Origin: CAZJDV01 sp964544865
GTDB lineage: Bacteria > Chloroflexota > Dehalococcoidia > Lucifugimonadales > CAJWER01
DNA: 31,486 nt
Reading direction: 5' to 3'
NCBI GenBank assembly: GCA_964544865.1
Contig: CAZJDV010000022.1
Location: forward strand, 1-31,486
Shown here piece by piece: positions 16,635 through 24,288 of the stretch (positions within the stretch are counted from its first letter, which is position 1; each line of letters starts with the position of its first letter). The notes beneath the pieces were generated by a model, which was not told the DNA's origin, made no database searches, and saw only the letters and a list, made by a program, of their open reading frames with translations. The translations under genes were made by a program, and so were the position numbers.

Positions 16635-16742
16635 TGTCATTCTGAGCGCAGCGAAGAATCTGGGTCGGTGCGAGGTCTTCACGCGCCTGAAAACGGACAC
16701 CCTCGCCCCAGATTCTTCCTCGCTTTGCTCTTCAGAATGACA
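16635..16742. repeat. MITE-like imperfect inverted repeat
   Basis: The left arm at about 16635-16664 reads TGTCATTCTGAGCGCAGCGA then AGAATCTGGG. The right arm at 16706-16742, read on the other strand, gives the same ends (TGTCATTCTGA, GAAGAATCTGGGG) with a few insertions. About 40 bases lie between them. TCATTCTGAGCG...AGAATCT elements recur between genes in several bacterial phyla. No transposase is encoded here, so this would be a non-autonomous or relic element. Confidence 0.65.
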
Positions 16743-16956
16743 GTAGTGGGCGGTTCGACATATGCAACACCTAGCCCAGTGAGACCTGAAGGGGAGAGAA
16801 TAATCCTTTCTCCCAGCGGAGGAAAGTCAGGAAGGGTGAGAAGCCGTAGAACGTCGAATCACGGTTGACAAGGCACTAGGTTGCGCCATTGAATAGCCAT
16901 CCTGGGAGCCAACCGGGCGCGGCCGCATTGTTCCACGCCGCGGCGGCGCAACCCCG

Positions 16957-17838
16957 CTACACGGCCACGGCTGCGCCGGTGGCGGCCGCGTGCTGTTCTC
17001 CTGCGTGGTAGGAGCTGCGCACCAGGGACCCCGAGGCCACATGCCGGAATCCCAGAACACGAGCCTCACCGCCCAACTCGTCGAACTCCTGGGGCGTGTA
17101 CCACCTGGCCAGCGCGATGTGCTTGGGAGAGGGCCGCAAGTACTGGCCGATCGTCAGCAGGTCGCAGTCCACGGACCGCAGGTCCCGCATCGTCTCGACG
17201 ATCTCGTCCCGCGTCTCGCCGAGGCCCACCATCATGCCCGACTTGGTCACCCCGTCCGGGGCGATGGCCTTGGCCCTCGATAAGAGCTCCAGCGACTGGT
17301 CGTAATCGCCCTTGGGGCGCACCTTGCGGAACACCCTGCGAACGGTCTCGATGTTGTGGTTCAGCGTGTCGGGTGCGGCGTCCATCACGGCGTCCAGCGC
17401 GTCCCAGTTCCCTTGGAAGTCCGGGGTCAGCACCTCGATCTTGCAGCCGGTCACGCGCTTGCGGATCTGGCGGATGCACTGGGCGAAGATGAAGGCGCCG
17501 CCGTCGGGCAGGTCGTCGCGGTCCACCGACGTGATGACGGCGTATTTGAGCCCCATGCGCTCGACCGCTTCCGCGAGCTTTACGGGCTCCTGGAGGTCGA
17601 GGCTGCCGGGCCTTCCCGACTTAACTGTGCAGTACGCGCAGGCCCGCGTGCAGATGTCCCCCAGCACCATGAACGTGGCGGTGCCGCTGTCCCAGCACTC
17701 ACCTATGTTCGGGCAACGCGCGTCCTCGCAGACCGTGTGCAGTCCGTTGTCGCGCATCAGCCTCTTCAACTTGACGTAGTTGGGGCTGCCGGGCATCTTG
17801 ACCTTCAGCCACTCGGGTAGCCGTCTCCGCTCAGCCAT
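16957..17838 (-). CDS. lipA: Lipoyl synthase
   Basis: A radical-SAM enzyme that inserts two sulfurs into octanoyl groups on lipoyl domains. Both iron-sulfur sites are complete: the auxiliary cluster cysteines 37, 42 and 48 in CEDARCPNIGEC, and the radical-SAM CxxxCxxC at 63, 67 and 70 in CTRACAYC. The C-terminal RSSYHA (about 274-279) supplies the serine ligand of the auxiliary cluster. At 293 residues it has normal length, with a short alanine-rich tail. GGAGGTGAC directly precedes the ATG at 17838. It is divergent from the rRNA methyltransferase gene, and lipB is not in the window. Confidence 0.97.
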   Translation of the reverse strand: MAERRRLPEWLKVKMPGSPNYVKLKRLMRDNGLHTVCEDARCPNIGECWDSGTATFMVLGDICTRACAYCTVKSGRPGSLDLQEPVKLAEAVERMGLKYAVITSVDRDDLPDGGAFIFAQCIRQIRKRVTGCKIEVLTPDFQGNWDALDAVMDAAPDTLNHNIETVRRVFRKVRPKGDYDQSLELLSRAKAIAPDGVTKSGMMVGLGETRDEIVETMRDLRSVDCDLLTIGQYLRPSPKHIALARWYTPQEFDELGGEARVLGFRHVASGSLVRSSYHAGEQHAAATGAAVAV

Positions 17839-17936
17839 GTCACCTCCGTTCGCTGGGTGCAGATACTAATAATAGCAGGTTGCTATCGAAGGACGTAAGT
17901 GTCCTTGGTGTCGGGCATCCCTCTGGCCCATAGCTG

Positions 17937-17966
17937 TTGACAGGTTTGGGACGGGCTCCTTATCCT
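17937..17966 (+). promoter_or_regulatory. Candidate promoter of the RlmD/TrmA-type gene
   Basis: A consensus TTGACA (17937-17942) is followed after 18 bases by TATCCT (17961-17966). The predicted start leaves a leader of about 65 bases. Confidence 0.55.
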
Positions 17967-18037
17967 CTGTAGTCAATGGGGAAGCGACATGCTACTCCCA
18001 AGACGCTCGCGCCAGAATTGCTAGAGAGCCCATCCAG

Positions 18038-19255
18038 ATGGCTGAAACAAGACAGGTTGAGCATGCGACCGAAGAGGAAGAGCTCGTTCGTCTGACCCTT
18101 CAAGAGATAGGGTCCCTCGGCGATACCCTCGCCGAGCTCGACGGCCAGAGCGTCAACGTATTCGGCGGCATACCCGGCGAGGAGGCCGTGTGCCGGATCG
18201 TCCGGTATCGCCGAAAACGCAAGAGGTACGTCTCCGGCTTCGTTACGCAGGTCCTGAAACCCTCGCCCTACAGGGTGGACCCGCCCTGCGTCTACTTCGG
18301 CGCGTGCACCGGCTGTCAGTGGCAGCACATCGACTACCCGCACCAGCTAACCTTAAAGCGGGACGCCGTCGTCCGCGAGCTGGGACGCTACGCCGAGCTG
18401 GAGCGCTTGCCGGTGTCCCCGACCGTGGCCGGACCTCAGCTCTTCGGCTACCGGAACCACGCCCGTTTCACCGTTCGACGGCAGGGCGCCCTGGGCTTCG
18501 TCAACCGCATTACGCGCCGGTTCGTCAAGGTGGACGAGTGCATGCTGATGGCACCGTGGATTAACGAAACGCTGAGAGGGTTACAAGGGCGTTGCGAGGC
18601 GACCAGCCAGCTCTCGATACGCTATGGCATCAACACGGGCGAGTGGCTGATACAGCCCGCCATCAGCCCAAACGAGATCCCGTTCGAGTCCGGCCAGACC
18701 CACTACCGGGAGAGGCTGCTGGACAGGACGTTCCGCGTGGCCTCGCCGTCGTTCTTCCAGGTCAATACAGAGCAGGCGGAGCGGCTCGTGGCGATGGTGG
18801 GCGAACGGCTGGAGCTTTCGGGGGATGAGACCCTCCTTGACGCCTATGCGGGCGTAGGGACTTTCGCCGTGCTGCTGGCGTCTCAGGTCCAGCGTGTGAT
18901 CGCCATAGAGGAATCCGAGGCGGCAGTAAGAGACGCGGCCATCAACACCCTTGGGATAGATAACTTGGAGTTTCGGCAGGGCAGAGTGGAGGACGTGCTG
19001 GACGAGCTCGACGGCGAGGCCGACGTGGTCGTGCTGGACCCTCCCCGGGCCGGCTGCCACCCCGCGGCGTTGGAGGCGGTCGTGCGGTGGGCCCCGAGGC
19101 GGGTCTGCTACGTGTCGTGCGATCCAGAGACGCTTGCCAGGGACCTACAGTTCCTCGTGCGGGGCGGTCTTCGAGTCAAGAGGGTAGAGCCGGTGGACAT
19201 GTTCCCGCACACGCACCACGTCGAGTGCGTCGTTACGCTGTCGTCAGCAGGCTAG
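18038..19255 (+). CDS. rlmD: 23S rRNA (uracil-C5)-methyltransferase, RlmD/RumA type
   Basis: An SAM-dependent uracil-5 methyltransferase of 405 residues. An N-terminal TRAM-like domain (about 17-75) is followed by the iron-sulfur cysteines 84, 90 and 93 (CVYFGACTGC) with the fourth at Cys168 (VDECML). The Rossmann domain has LLDAYAGVGTFAVLLA and VVLDPPRAGC. The catalytic cysteine is Cys361 in YVSCDPETLARD, and the general base is probably Glu396 in HHVECV. The cluster supports the RlmD/RumA rather than the TrmA side of the family; exact target assignment (m5U747 or m5U1939) cannot be made from sequence. It leads a plus-strand series with maf and tatBC. Confidence 0.88.
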   Translation: MAETRQVEHATEEEELVRLTLQEIGSLGDTLAELDGQSVNVFGGIPGEEAVCRIVRYRRKRKRYVSGFVTQVLKPSPYRVDPPCVYFGACTGCQWQHIDYPHQLTLKRDAVVRELGRYAELERLPVSPTVAGPQLFGYRNHARFTVRRQGALGFVNRITRRFVKVDECMLMAPWINETLRGLQGRCEATSQLSIRYGINTGEWLIQPAISPNEIPFESGQTHYRERLLDRTFRVASPSFFQVNTEQAERLVAMVGERLELSGDETLLDAYAGVGTFAVLLASQVQRVIAIEESEAAVRDAAINTLGIDNLEFRQGRVEDVLDELDGEADVVVLDPPRAGCHPAALEAVVRWAPRRVCYVSCDPETLARDLQFLVRGGLRVKRVEPVDMFPHTHHVECVVTLSSAG

Positions 19256-19364
19256 GCGGCGCACCGGAATTCCCCGCAGAGGGCACAGAAACGTTGAGAC
19301 ACTCAGAGGGCCGGGGCGCCTCGGCGGAGGTGTGGGCGGCGATGGATGGCGCGGATAGGTTAGA

Positions 19365-20039
19365 ATGTATGTGAGCGGAGACGGCGCGGGCCGCATCGTG
19401 CTGGCGTCCGGCTCGCCGCGAAGGCGAGAGTTGGTGTCGGCTCTTACGCCGCCCTTCACGGCCATCGCGCCCCAGGTCGAGGAGACCCCGCGGCGGAGCG
19501 AGGAGTCGCCGGAGGACCTTGTGTTGAGGCTGTCGCTGGAAAAGGCCACGTGGGCCGCGGGCAGGTCCGGCGCCGCCACCGTGCTCGGCGCCGATACGGT
19601 CGTGGTGCTGGATGGGGAAGTGCTCGGCAAGCCCGCCGTGCCGAGGGAGGCGACGCACATGCTGGCGCGGCTCAGAGGCCGGACTCACCGTGTCCTGACG
19701 GGAGTGACGGTGATCGATGGCCGATCAGGACGATGGCTGGCGTCCGCCACGACGAGCCACGTGACCATGCGGGAGTACGCACAAGCGGAGGTAGCCGCCT
19801 ATGTCGCCTCCGGCGATCCCATGGACAAGGCGGGCGCCTACGCCGTGCAGCACGAAGGTTTCAACCCGGCCGCCCGCGTGGACGGCTGCTACCTGAACGT
19901 GGTCGGTCTCCCGCTTTGCGAGGTCGTCACCTTGATGAGGGACATGGGCTCGCCTGTCCGCCTTCGAGATGGCTGGAGACCACCGTCCCGTTGTGCGGAT
20001 TGCGCCCTGGCAAATCGCCGCGAGGCCGTTTCGCCGTGA
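19365..20039 (+). CDS. maf: Maf-family nucleotide pyrophosphatase
   Basis: Hydrolyses nucleoside triphosphates, often modified ones or dTTP/UTP, to monophosphates. Conserved pieces are ASGSPRRREL near the N terminus, GADTVVVLDGEVLGKP, GRTHRVLTGVTV, DPMDKAGAYAVQ and GCYLNVVGLPL. The 224 residues include a C-terminal extension beyond the usual end at about 200, containing CADC. The ATG at 19365 lacks a strong Shine-Dalgarno sequence, and the conserved core starts about ten residues in. The stop overlaps the GTG of the next gene (GTGA), implying coupled translation with tatB. Confidence 0.93.
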   Translation: MYVSGDGAGRIVLASGSPRRRELVSALTPPFTAIAPQVEETPRRSEESPEDLVLRLSLEKATWAAGRSGAATVLGADTVVVLDGEVLGKPAVPREATHMLARLRGRTHRVLTGVTVIDGRSGRWLASATTSHVTMREYAQAEVAAYVASGDPMDKAGAYAVQHEGFNPAARVDGCYLNVVGLPLCEVVTLMRDMGSPVRLRDGWRPPSRCADCALANRREAVSP

Positions 20040-20470
20040 ACATACTGGGCATGGGCAGCCTAGAGTTCCTCGTAATCCTTCTGGTGGGGTTCATCATACT
20101 GGGTCCCAAGCGGATGGCCGATGCCGCCCGCCTGCTCGGAAAGGCGACCAGGGAGGTTCGCCGTATCACCGAGGACCTGCCCAACATGATTCTGGACGAG
20201 AATCTGGAGGAGCCCGGCAAGCGGCAGGGGGGCTATCAAGGCAGTGGTCAATCAGGCTCTACCTTCGAGGCGGATACGAAGGAAGAAGCGCCCGAGCACG
20301 CCGGCCCGGTCGCCTTTCGCTCCGATTCGGGGCAAGGAGACGGCCCAGGCCCGCAGCCCCCGGTGGAACATGAATCGGGCGAGCGACCGGCCCAGCCCGG
20401 AGCCGTCGAGGGTCCCTCGCGGCAAAACGGAGACAAGCCGGGCTCGCCGGAAAGCCGGGAGGGGGCGTGA
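20036..20470 (+). CDS. tatB: TatA/TatB-family translocase subunit (TatB-like)
   Basis: A component of the twin-arginine translocase, which exports folded proteins. The protein opens with MGSLEFLVILLVGFIILGPK (from residue 5 after the GTG start), a single membrane helix followed by the amphipathic helix MADAARLLGKATREVRRITE. A long acidic, Pro/Gly/Ser-rich tail follows to residue 144 and is probably disordered. Pairing with tatC and the long tail favour a TatB role over TatA, which is encoded separately at 21301-21504. The GTG at 20036 overlaps the maf stop, and its own stop overlaps the tatC GTG. The frame continues open upstream inside maf, but that part is shadow. Confidence 0.85.
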   Translation: MNILGMGSLEFLVILLVGFIILGPKRMADAARLLGKATREVRRITEDLPNMILDENLEEPGKRQGGYQGSGQSGSTFEADTKEEAPEHAGPVAFRSDSGQGDGPGPQPPVEHESGERPAQPGAVEGPSRQNGDKPGSPESREGA

Positions 20471-21231
20471 AGGACCGGAACGTTCCGTTCGGTCATCACC
20501 TGATCGAGCTGCGCCGCCGGATGACGTGGATAGCGGTGGCCGTATTGGTCTCCACGGCCGTTTCCTTCTTGTTCCACCAGCAGATTCTCAAGCTGCTCAT
20601 GGAGCCGGCCCAGGGCTTCGCGGGGATGCCCGCCGAGAAGCCCATCTACACCGATCTAACCGAGTTCCTCGGCGTCGCCATGAAGGTCTCGATATTGTCC
20701 GGCATCGTCCTCTCTCTGCCATTCACCTTGTTCCAGATCGTCATGTTCGTGTCTCCCGGGCTGACCCCCGGGGAGAGGCGCTACCTGTACACCTTGCTGC
20801 CGGTGAGCCTGTTGACATTCGCCCTTGGCGCGACCTTCGGCTACCGTATTCTCTTTCCGCCCGCCGTGAAATTCCTTCTCAGCTTTGGCAACGAGATAGC
20901 CACGCCCTACATTCGCATAGGGAACTTCGCCAATCTGATGCTGTCGTTGCTGTTCTGGATGGGCATCGTCTTCGAGACGCCGGTGGTCATGTTCTTTCTT
21001 TCCAAGATCGGGGTCGTGACCCACAAGTTCCTCGCTAGGCAGAGGCGGTACGCCGTGGTTGTCGCCTTCGTGCTCGGGGCGGTCATCACGCCGACATTCG
21101 ACCCGGTGAACCAGACGATGGTGGCGCTGCCCATCATCGCGTTGTACGAGGCTGGAATCTGGCTGGCGAAGATTGGGGGTCGGAAGCGAGAGGCGGCATC
21201 TACGGAGCTGGAGCTGGGTAGCCGGCGCTAG
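20467..21231 (+). CDS. tatC: Sec-independent protein translocase TatC
   Basis: The multispanning core of the Tat translocase, which recognises the twin-arginine signal. The N terminus FGHHLIELRRRM carries the conserved HLxELRxR motif with its glutamate. About six membrane helices follow, including WIAVAVLVSTAVSFLF, VSILSGIVLSLPFTLFQIVM and LLPVSLLTFALGATFGY. PGLTPGERRYL and FGIVFETPVV-like (GIVFETPVVMFFL) segments are typical. The 254-residue length is normal. The GTG start overlaps the tatB stop. The gene ends about ten bases before the shared hairpin terminator. Confidence 0.96.
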   Translation: MKDRNVPFGHHLIELRRRMTWIAVAVLVSTAVSFLFHQQILKLLMEPAQGFAGMPAEKPIYTDLTEFLGVAMKVSILSGIVLSLPFTLFQIVMFVSPGLTPGERRYLYTLLPVSLLTFALGATFGYRILFPPAVKFLLSFGNEIATPYIRIGNFANLMLSLLFWMGIVFETPVVMFFLSKIGVVTHKFLARQRRYAVVVAFVLGAVITPTFDPVNQTMVALPIIALYEAGIWLAKIGGRKREAASTELELGSRR

Positions 21232-21240
21232 TTAAAAAAA

Positions 21241-21272
21241 GCGAAAGCCCCAATGAGTGCCGGGGCTTTCGC
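21241..21272 (-). terminator. Bidirectional rho-independent terminator between tatC and tatA
   Basis: GCGAAAGCCCC (21241-21251) pairs perfectly with 21262-21272 across a ten-base loop. On the minus strand the stem is followed directly by TTTTTTT, so it is a strong terminator for tatA. On the plus strand the following T-run is weak, but it still lies ten bases past tatC. Confidence 0.88.
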
Positions 21273-21300
21273 ATTTGGCGCGATACGGACTGCAGTCGGC

Positions 21301-21504
21301 TTACGCGCTCTTGCCGTTCTCCGACTTCGACTCGATGGCCCCCCGGTCCTCAGGGTCGTCGGACTTGCCGGACACCGTGGAGCGAAACTCGCGGATGGCC
21401 TTGCCCATGGCGCCGCCGATCTCCGGCAGCCTGCCGACGCCAAAGACAATCATCACGATGACCATGACTATTATCAGTTCTGGGGCTCCCATTCCGAATG
21501 GCAT
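21301..21504 (-). CDS. tatA: Sec-independent protein translocase TatA
   Basis: A 67-residue TatA. A membrane helix APELIIVMVIVMIVFG is followed by the hinge VGRLPEIGG and the amphipathic helix AMGKAIREFRS, then a short charged tail. Size and hinge fit TatA, the pore-forming subunit. GGAGG lies at suitable distance before the ATG at 21504. It is transcribed towards tatC from its own promoter at 21540-21568, so TatA and TatBC are made from separate, converging transcripts. Confidence 0.92.
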   Translation of the reverse strand: MPFGMGAPELIIVMVIVMIVFGVGRLPEIGGAMGKAIREFRSTVSGKSDDPEDRGAIESKSENGKSA

Positions 21505-21539
21505 CGTAAGGCCTCCATTTGGCTCATACTCCCGCCTCC

Positions 21540-21568
21540 ATCATAGCGCGACGCGATGCGGGCGTCAA
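21540..21568 (-). promoter_or_regulatory. Promoter of tatA
   Basis: On the minus strand, TTGACG (21568-21563) and TATGAT (21545-21540) are 17 bases apart, about 36 bases before the ATG. The -35 box lies within or next to a 12-bp inverted repeat. Confidence 0.65.
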
Positions 21569-21584
21569 TGAGGCCCGCATCGCG
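21552..21584. repeat. 12-bp perfect inverted repeat over the tatA -35 region
   Basis: CGCGATGCGGGC (21552-21563) is the exact reverse complement of 21573-21584, with the nine-base loop GTCAATGAG. It covers the tatA spacer and -35 box and sits just upstream of the promoter of the plus-strand small gene. It may be an operator or an insulating hairpin. Confidence 0.6.
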
Positions 21585-21589
21585 CCGCC

Positions 21590-21619
21590 TTTACACGGGT
21601 ACGCAATTTGCTCTAGACT
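21590..21619 (+). promoter_or_regulatory. Candidate promoter of the small basic protein gene
   Basis: TTTACA (21590-21595) and TAGACT (21614-21619) are separated by 18 bases, about 40 bases before the ATG at 21661. Confidence 0.45.
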
Positions 21620-21660
21620 TCAATCTGGAATACTGCGGACACCGAGGGGAGGTGGATAAC

Positions 21661-21807
21661 ATGCCCAAAGGCCACGCCGCGCGACGAGAGAAGAAAAAGA
21701 CAAAGAAGAAGGTCGACAAGCCCGTGACCATGACGACAGCCGTGTTCACGTCACCGGAAGTGGATGTCGTCAAGAGGAAGAGGAAGCCGAGGGAGGAAGA
21801 GGACTAG
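21661..21807 (+). CDS. Small highly basic hypothetical protein, 48 residues
   Basis: The family has no known function that I can name. The sequence is dominated by lysine and arginine: KGHAARREKKKTKKKVDK near the start and VVKRKRKPREEED at the end, with a short TMTTAVFTSPEVD segment between. GGGAGGTGG lies before the ATG at 21661. The open frame extends back to 21556, but the ribosome binding site fixes the shorter form. Composition suggests nucleic-acid or ribosome association, which is an inference. It is divergent from tatA and has its own likely promoter. Confidence 0.75.
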   Translation: MPKGHAARREKKKTKKKVDKPVTMTTAVFTSPEVDVVKRKRKPREEED

Positions 21808-21959
21808 AAACGGCGTGCCCTGGCCCGCGAGGGTCGGCCAAGGGGTGAACCTATCCGCCACTGCTGATCCCCCTGGCAGTGCCGGCGTTTGTCTGCGATC
21901 CCTTCTATCTGGCTAACCACAATCCTTCGGCGAGCCACTCCCAAAGCTGATCGGCGGCC

Positions 21960-22535
21960 TTATTCCGCGGACTCCCCGGCGGGCGGCTCCACCGCCTCAC
22001 CCTCAGGCTTAGCGTCCCCAACCGCCTCTCCGGACGGTCCATCGGCCGCCTCGGCGACCGGCGCCTGGGTCTCGGATTCGTCCTCCGTGCTGTCCGCGGC
22101 GTTCGGCAGTTTAACGACATCGAGAGGGGGAGGCTCCGGCACCAGGTGGTAGTTCGCGCTGTGTTCGAGCAAGCGCTGGATCACCCTGATCGACAGATCC
22201 CTCGGGTACGCGCTCATAGCCCAACGCTCCGTGAGGGTGTCGCTAACGTCCTGGGCGCTCATCTGCCCGTTTCCACCCGCGAGGATCACCCTGAATATGG
22301 CCTCTTTGAGCGGCGTGTCCTGCAGCAGGTAATCGGCCGTCTCGGAGCAGTGGCCGGTGATGTCCGCAATATGGCTTTGCGGTTCGGAGTCCAGCAGCGA
22401 CTGATCGACTTCACGAGGCCGGTGCTCGTAGCATTTTCTCTCCGCGATTAGCACGGACAGGGAACTCTCTTGGTCACCGATCCCCGCAAGATCGATATAG
22501 TAGCTGCGGTCCGTGTTGGTGCTCTCTTCTCCCAT
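21960..22535 (-). CDS. Hypothetical protein with acidic disordered tail, 191 residues
   Basis: Family not recognised. Residues 1 to about 135 look folded and soluble: RSYYIDLAGIGDQESSLSVL, a cysteine at 35, SQSHIADITGHCSETADYLL-like sequence, and a helical stretch with PLKEAIFRVILAGGNGQMSA and LSIRVIQRLLEHSANYHLVP. The last could be winged-helix-like. From about 140 on the sequence is Glu/Ala/Pro-rich and low in complexity, so probably disordered. AAGGGAG lies about ten bases before the ATG at 22535. It follows moeA by 150 bases on the same strand. No membrane segment is present. Confidence 0.75.
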   Translation of the reverse strand: MGEESTNTDRSYYIDLAGIGDQESSLSVLIAERKCYEHRPREVDQSLLDSEPQSHIADITGHCSETADYLLQDTPLKEAIFRVILAGGNGQMSAQDVSDTLTERWAMSAYPRDLSIRVIQRLLEHSANYHLVPEPPPLDVVKLPNAADSTEDESETQAPVAEAADGPSGEAVGDAKPEGEAVEPPAGESAE

Positions 22536-22685
22536 ATGGCCAGGTCTCCCTTCAGGCGCAGTGTTGCCGATATGCTAGTGGGCGCATTCGGGACTTCGAT
22601 CCACGCTCGACAGAGCGCTTTCGCCGATCGCCGCGGACCGGTCCCCCGGGCGCGATACGGTCTCTCCAGGTTGGCCGGCGGCGCG

Positions 22686-23945
22686 TCAGAACACGTCCTC
22701 CGGCCAGTCAATCATCTGGACCGTGACCCTTTCGCCGACGTCCTTTAAGGGCACGTCCTCCGGACAGATGGCAAGTCCGTTGGCGCGGGCCATGGAGGTC
22801 AGCAGGTTGGAGCTCTGATGGCCGGTCAATCTCGCGTAGTAGGTACCGTCACGCTTGGTGATCTGAGCCCTGGCGTAGACCCTGCGACCGTCGAAGTTGT
22901 GTATCGGGTCTTCCAGAACGGCCTCGATCGCCGGCCTCGGTGGGTCGCCCCGCCCGAGCATCTTGTTGATGGCTGCGCGCCCGAACTGCTCGAAGCCCAC
23001 CAGGGCGCTTACGGGATTGCCCGGCAGGCCAAGATGGGGTACCTTCCGCCCATCCGGTCCCCTGAGCATGCCGAACGCGAGGGGCTTTCCAGGCCGCATC
23101 CTCACCGACCAGAGCTCTATCTTCCCGTGCTGTGCGAGGACATCCTTGACCACGTCATAGTCGCCCTTGGAAACCCCGGCGGCGGTAATGAGTATATCAG
23201 ACCTCAGCCCCTGCCGCAGTTTGGCGCTGATCGACTCGATGTCGTCGCGCGCGATGCCGAGCAGGTTCGGGATACCGCCCGCGCTGCGAACGGCGGAGGC
23301 GATGCTGTAACTGTTGCTGTCGTATATCTTGCCAGGCCCCGGGTCAGAGCCGAGGTACGTGATCTCGTCGCCGGTCGCCAGGATCGCCGCCTCCGGCCTG
23401 CGGATGACGCTGACCTCGCGGCGGCCCAACGTCGCCAGGACGCCGATCTCCGGCGCCCGCAACACGATACCCTTCTCGAGGACACGGTCCCCGCTCTTGA
23501 TGTCCTGGCCCGCCGGCCGGATGTTCGCCGCGCGTGGCGCCTCGATTTGGATGGCTATACCGGTAATGGGCTCGCCGCTGGCCGTCCGCTCCGTCTCGTC
23601 GGTGTCCTCGAAGGGAACCACGGCGTCGGCGCCCCGTGGGATGGGAGCGCCGGTCATGATGCGCACGGCCGTGCCAGGCGTGACCTCCTGCTGGGGTAGC
23701 TGGCCCGCCGCCACCGACCCCACGACGCGAAGCACCACAGGCGAATCGACAGTCGCGCCCTCCACGCCGCGCGCCTGGACGGCGTATCCGTCCATGGCCG
23801 AGTTGTCCAGCGGCGGCACGTCGAATCGCCCCACGATGTCCTCGGCCAGCACCTGCCCCTGGGTCTCCAGGATGGGTCTGGTCTCCAGCTCCAGCACGTG
23901 GCAGAAAGCAAGGATTCTCTCTCGCGTCTCCTCCACGCTAAGCAT
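22686..23945 (-). CDS. moeA: Molybdopterin molybdenumtransferase MoeA
   Basis: Inserts molybdate into adenylylated molybdopterin. Domain markers are PPLDNSAMDGYAV, VRIMTGAPIPRGADAVVPFE, VLATLGRREVSVIRRP, ATGDEI, AAGVSKGDYDVVKDVL, VRMRPGKPLAFG and GLPGNPVSALVGFEQF. The C-terminal domain IV ends WPEDVF. From the ATG at 23945 it has 419 residues, a normal size. That ATG has no Shine-Dalgarno sequence. The frame is open upstream through a histidine-rich stretch, and AGGAG lies eight bases before an in-frame CTG at 23987, so an earlier non-ATG start is possible. It sits 88 bases downstream of the broken toxin gene. Confidence 0.93.
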   Translation of the reverse strand: MLSVEETRERILAFCHVLELETRPILETQGQVLAEDIVGRFDVPPLDNSAMDGYAVQARGVEGATVDSPVVLRVVGSVAAGQLPQQEVTPGTAVRIMTGAPIPRGADAVVPFEDTDETERTASGEPITGIAIQIEAPRAANIRPAGQDIKSGDRVLEKGIVLRAPEIGVLATLGRREVSVIRRPEAAILATGDEITYLGSDPGPGKIYDSNSYSIASAVRSAGGIPNLLGIARDDIESISAKLRQGLRSDILITAAGVSKGDYDVVKDVLAQHGKIELWSVRMRPGKPLAFGMLRGPDGRKVPHLGLPGNPVSALVGFEQFGRAAINKMLGRGDPPRPAIEAVLEDPIHNFDGRRVYARAQITKRDGTYYARLTGHQSSNLLTSMARANGLAICPEDVPLKDVGERVTVQMIDWPEDVF

Positions 23946-24033
23946 GGACTCGTGGTCGTGCCGGTGCACGTGTTCGTGGTCTTTCAGCCTGGGTACTCCT
24001 GTGTCGAATTTTCGCAGAGCCGCGACGCGCCCG

Positions 24034-24288
24034 CTAGTAGATGTCACCCATCGGGCCAATCGCCAGGACGGTGACGATACGGTCGCTCCCGTCCACGACA
24101 AACAGTACCCTCAAACCGCCCACCCGGTAACGGTACAGGCCTGCCCGGCCACGCATGAGCCGGAATTTGCCTGCGCTGAAAGGATTGTTGCTCAAGTCCT
24201 CGAAACATCACTCAAGCCGACGGGCCGTAGCCACATCGGATCGTTTGTAATAGCGAGCCGCCCGGTGAACGAGGCGGATCCTATACAT
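24034..24288 (-). pseudogene. RelE/ParE-type toxin with an in-frame TGA at codon 27
   Basis: Read through one stop, the minus-strand frame gives an 84-residue RelE/ParE-fold protein: MYRIRLVHRAARYYKRSDVA, TARRLE, stop (24210-24208), CFEDLSNNPFSAGKFRLMRG, RAGLYRYRVGGLRVLFVVDG, VTVLAIGPMGDIY. The last two segments are the typical C-terminal strands of this superfamily. A CGA-to-TGA change would explain the stop. The ATG overlaps the antitoxin stop by eight bases (ATGTATAG), the usual tight coupling in such modules. No start codon with a ribosome binding site was seen after the stop, so no active toxin is expected. Confidence 0.75.

Larger units (their letters stand above)
16382..16956. other. 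Intergenic region between DUF1501 and lipA
   Basis: About 575 bases with no convincing gene. It contains the DUF1501 promoter candidate, a MITE-like inverted repeat at 16635-16742, and near 16795-16822 a smaller GGGGAGAG.../CTTTCTCCC inverted pair. Short frames here lack ribosome binding sites. Confidence 0.7.

Noticed and set aside
24208..24210. TGA in the toxin as selenocysteine
   Set aside because: No SECIS-like hairpin was seen after it, and RelE toxins are not selenoproteins.
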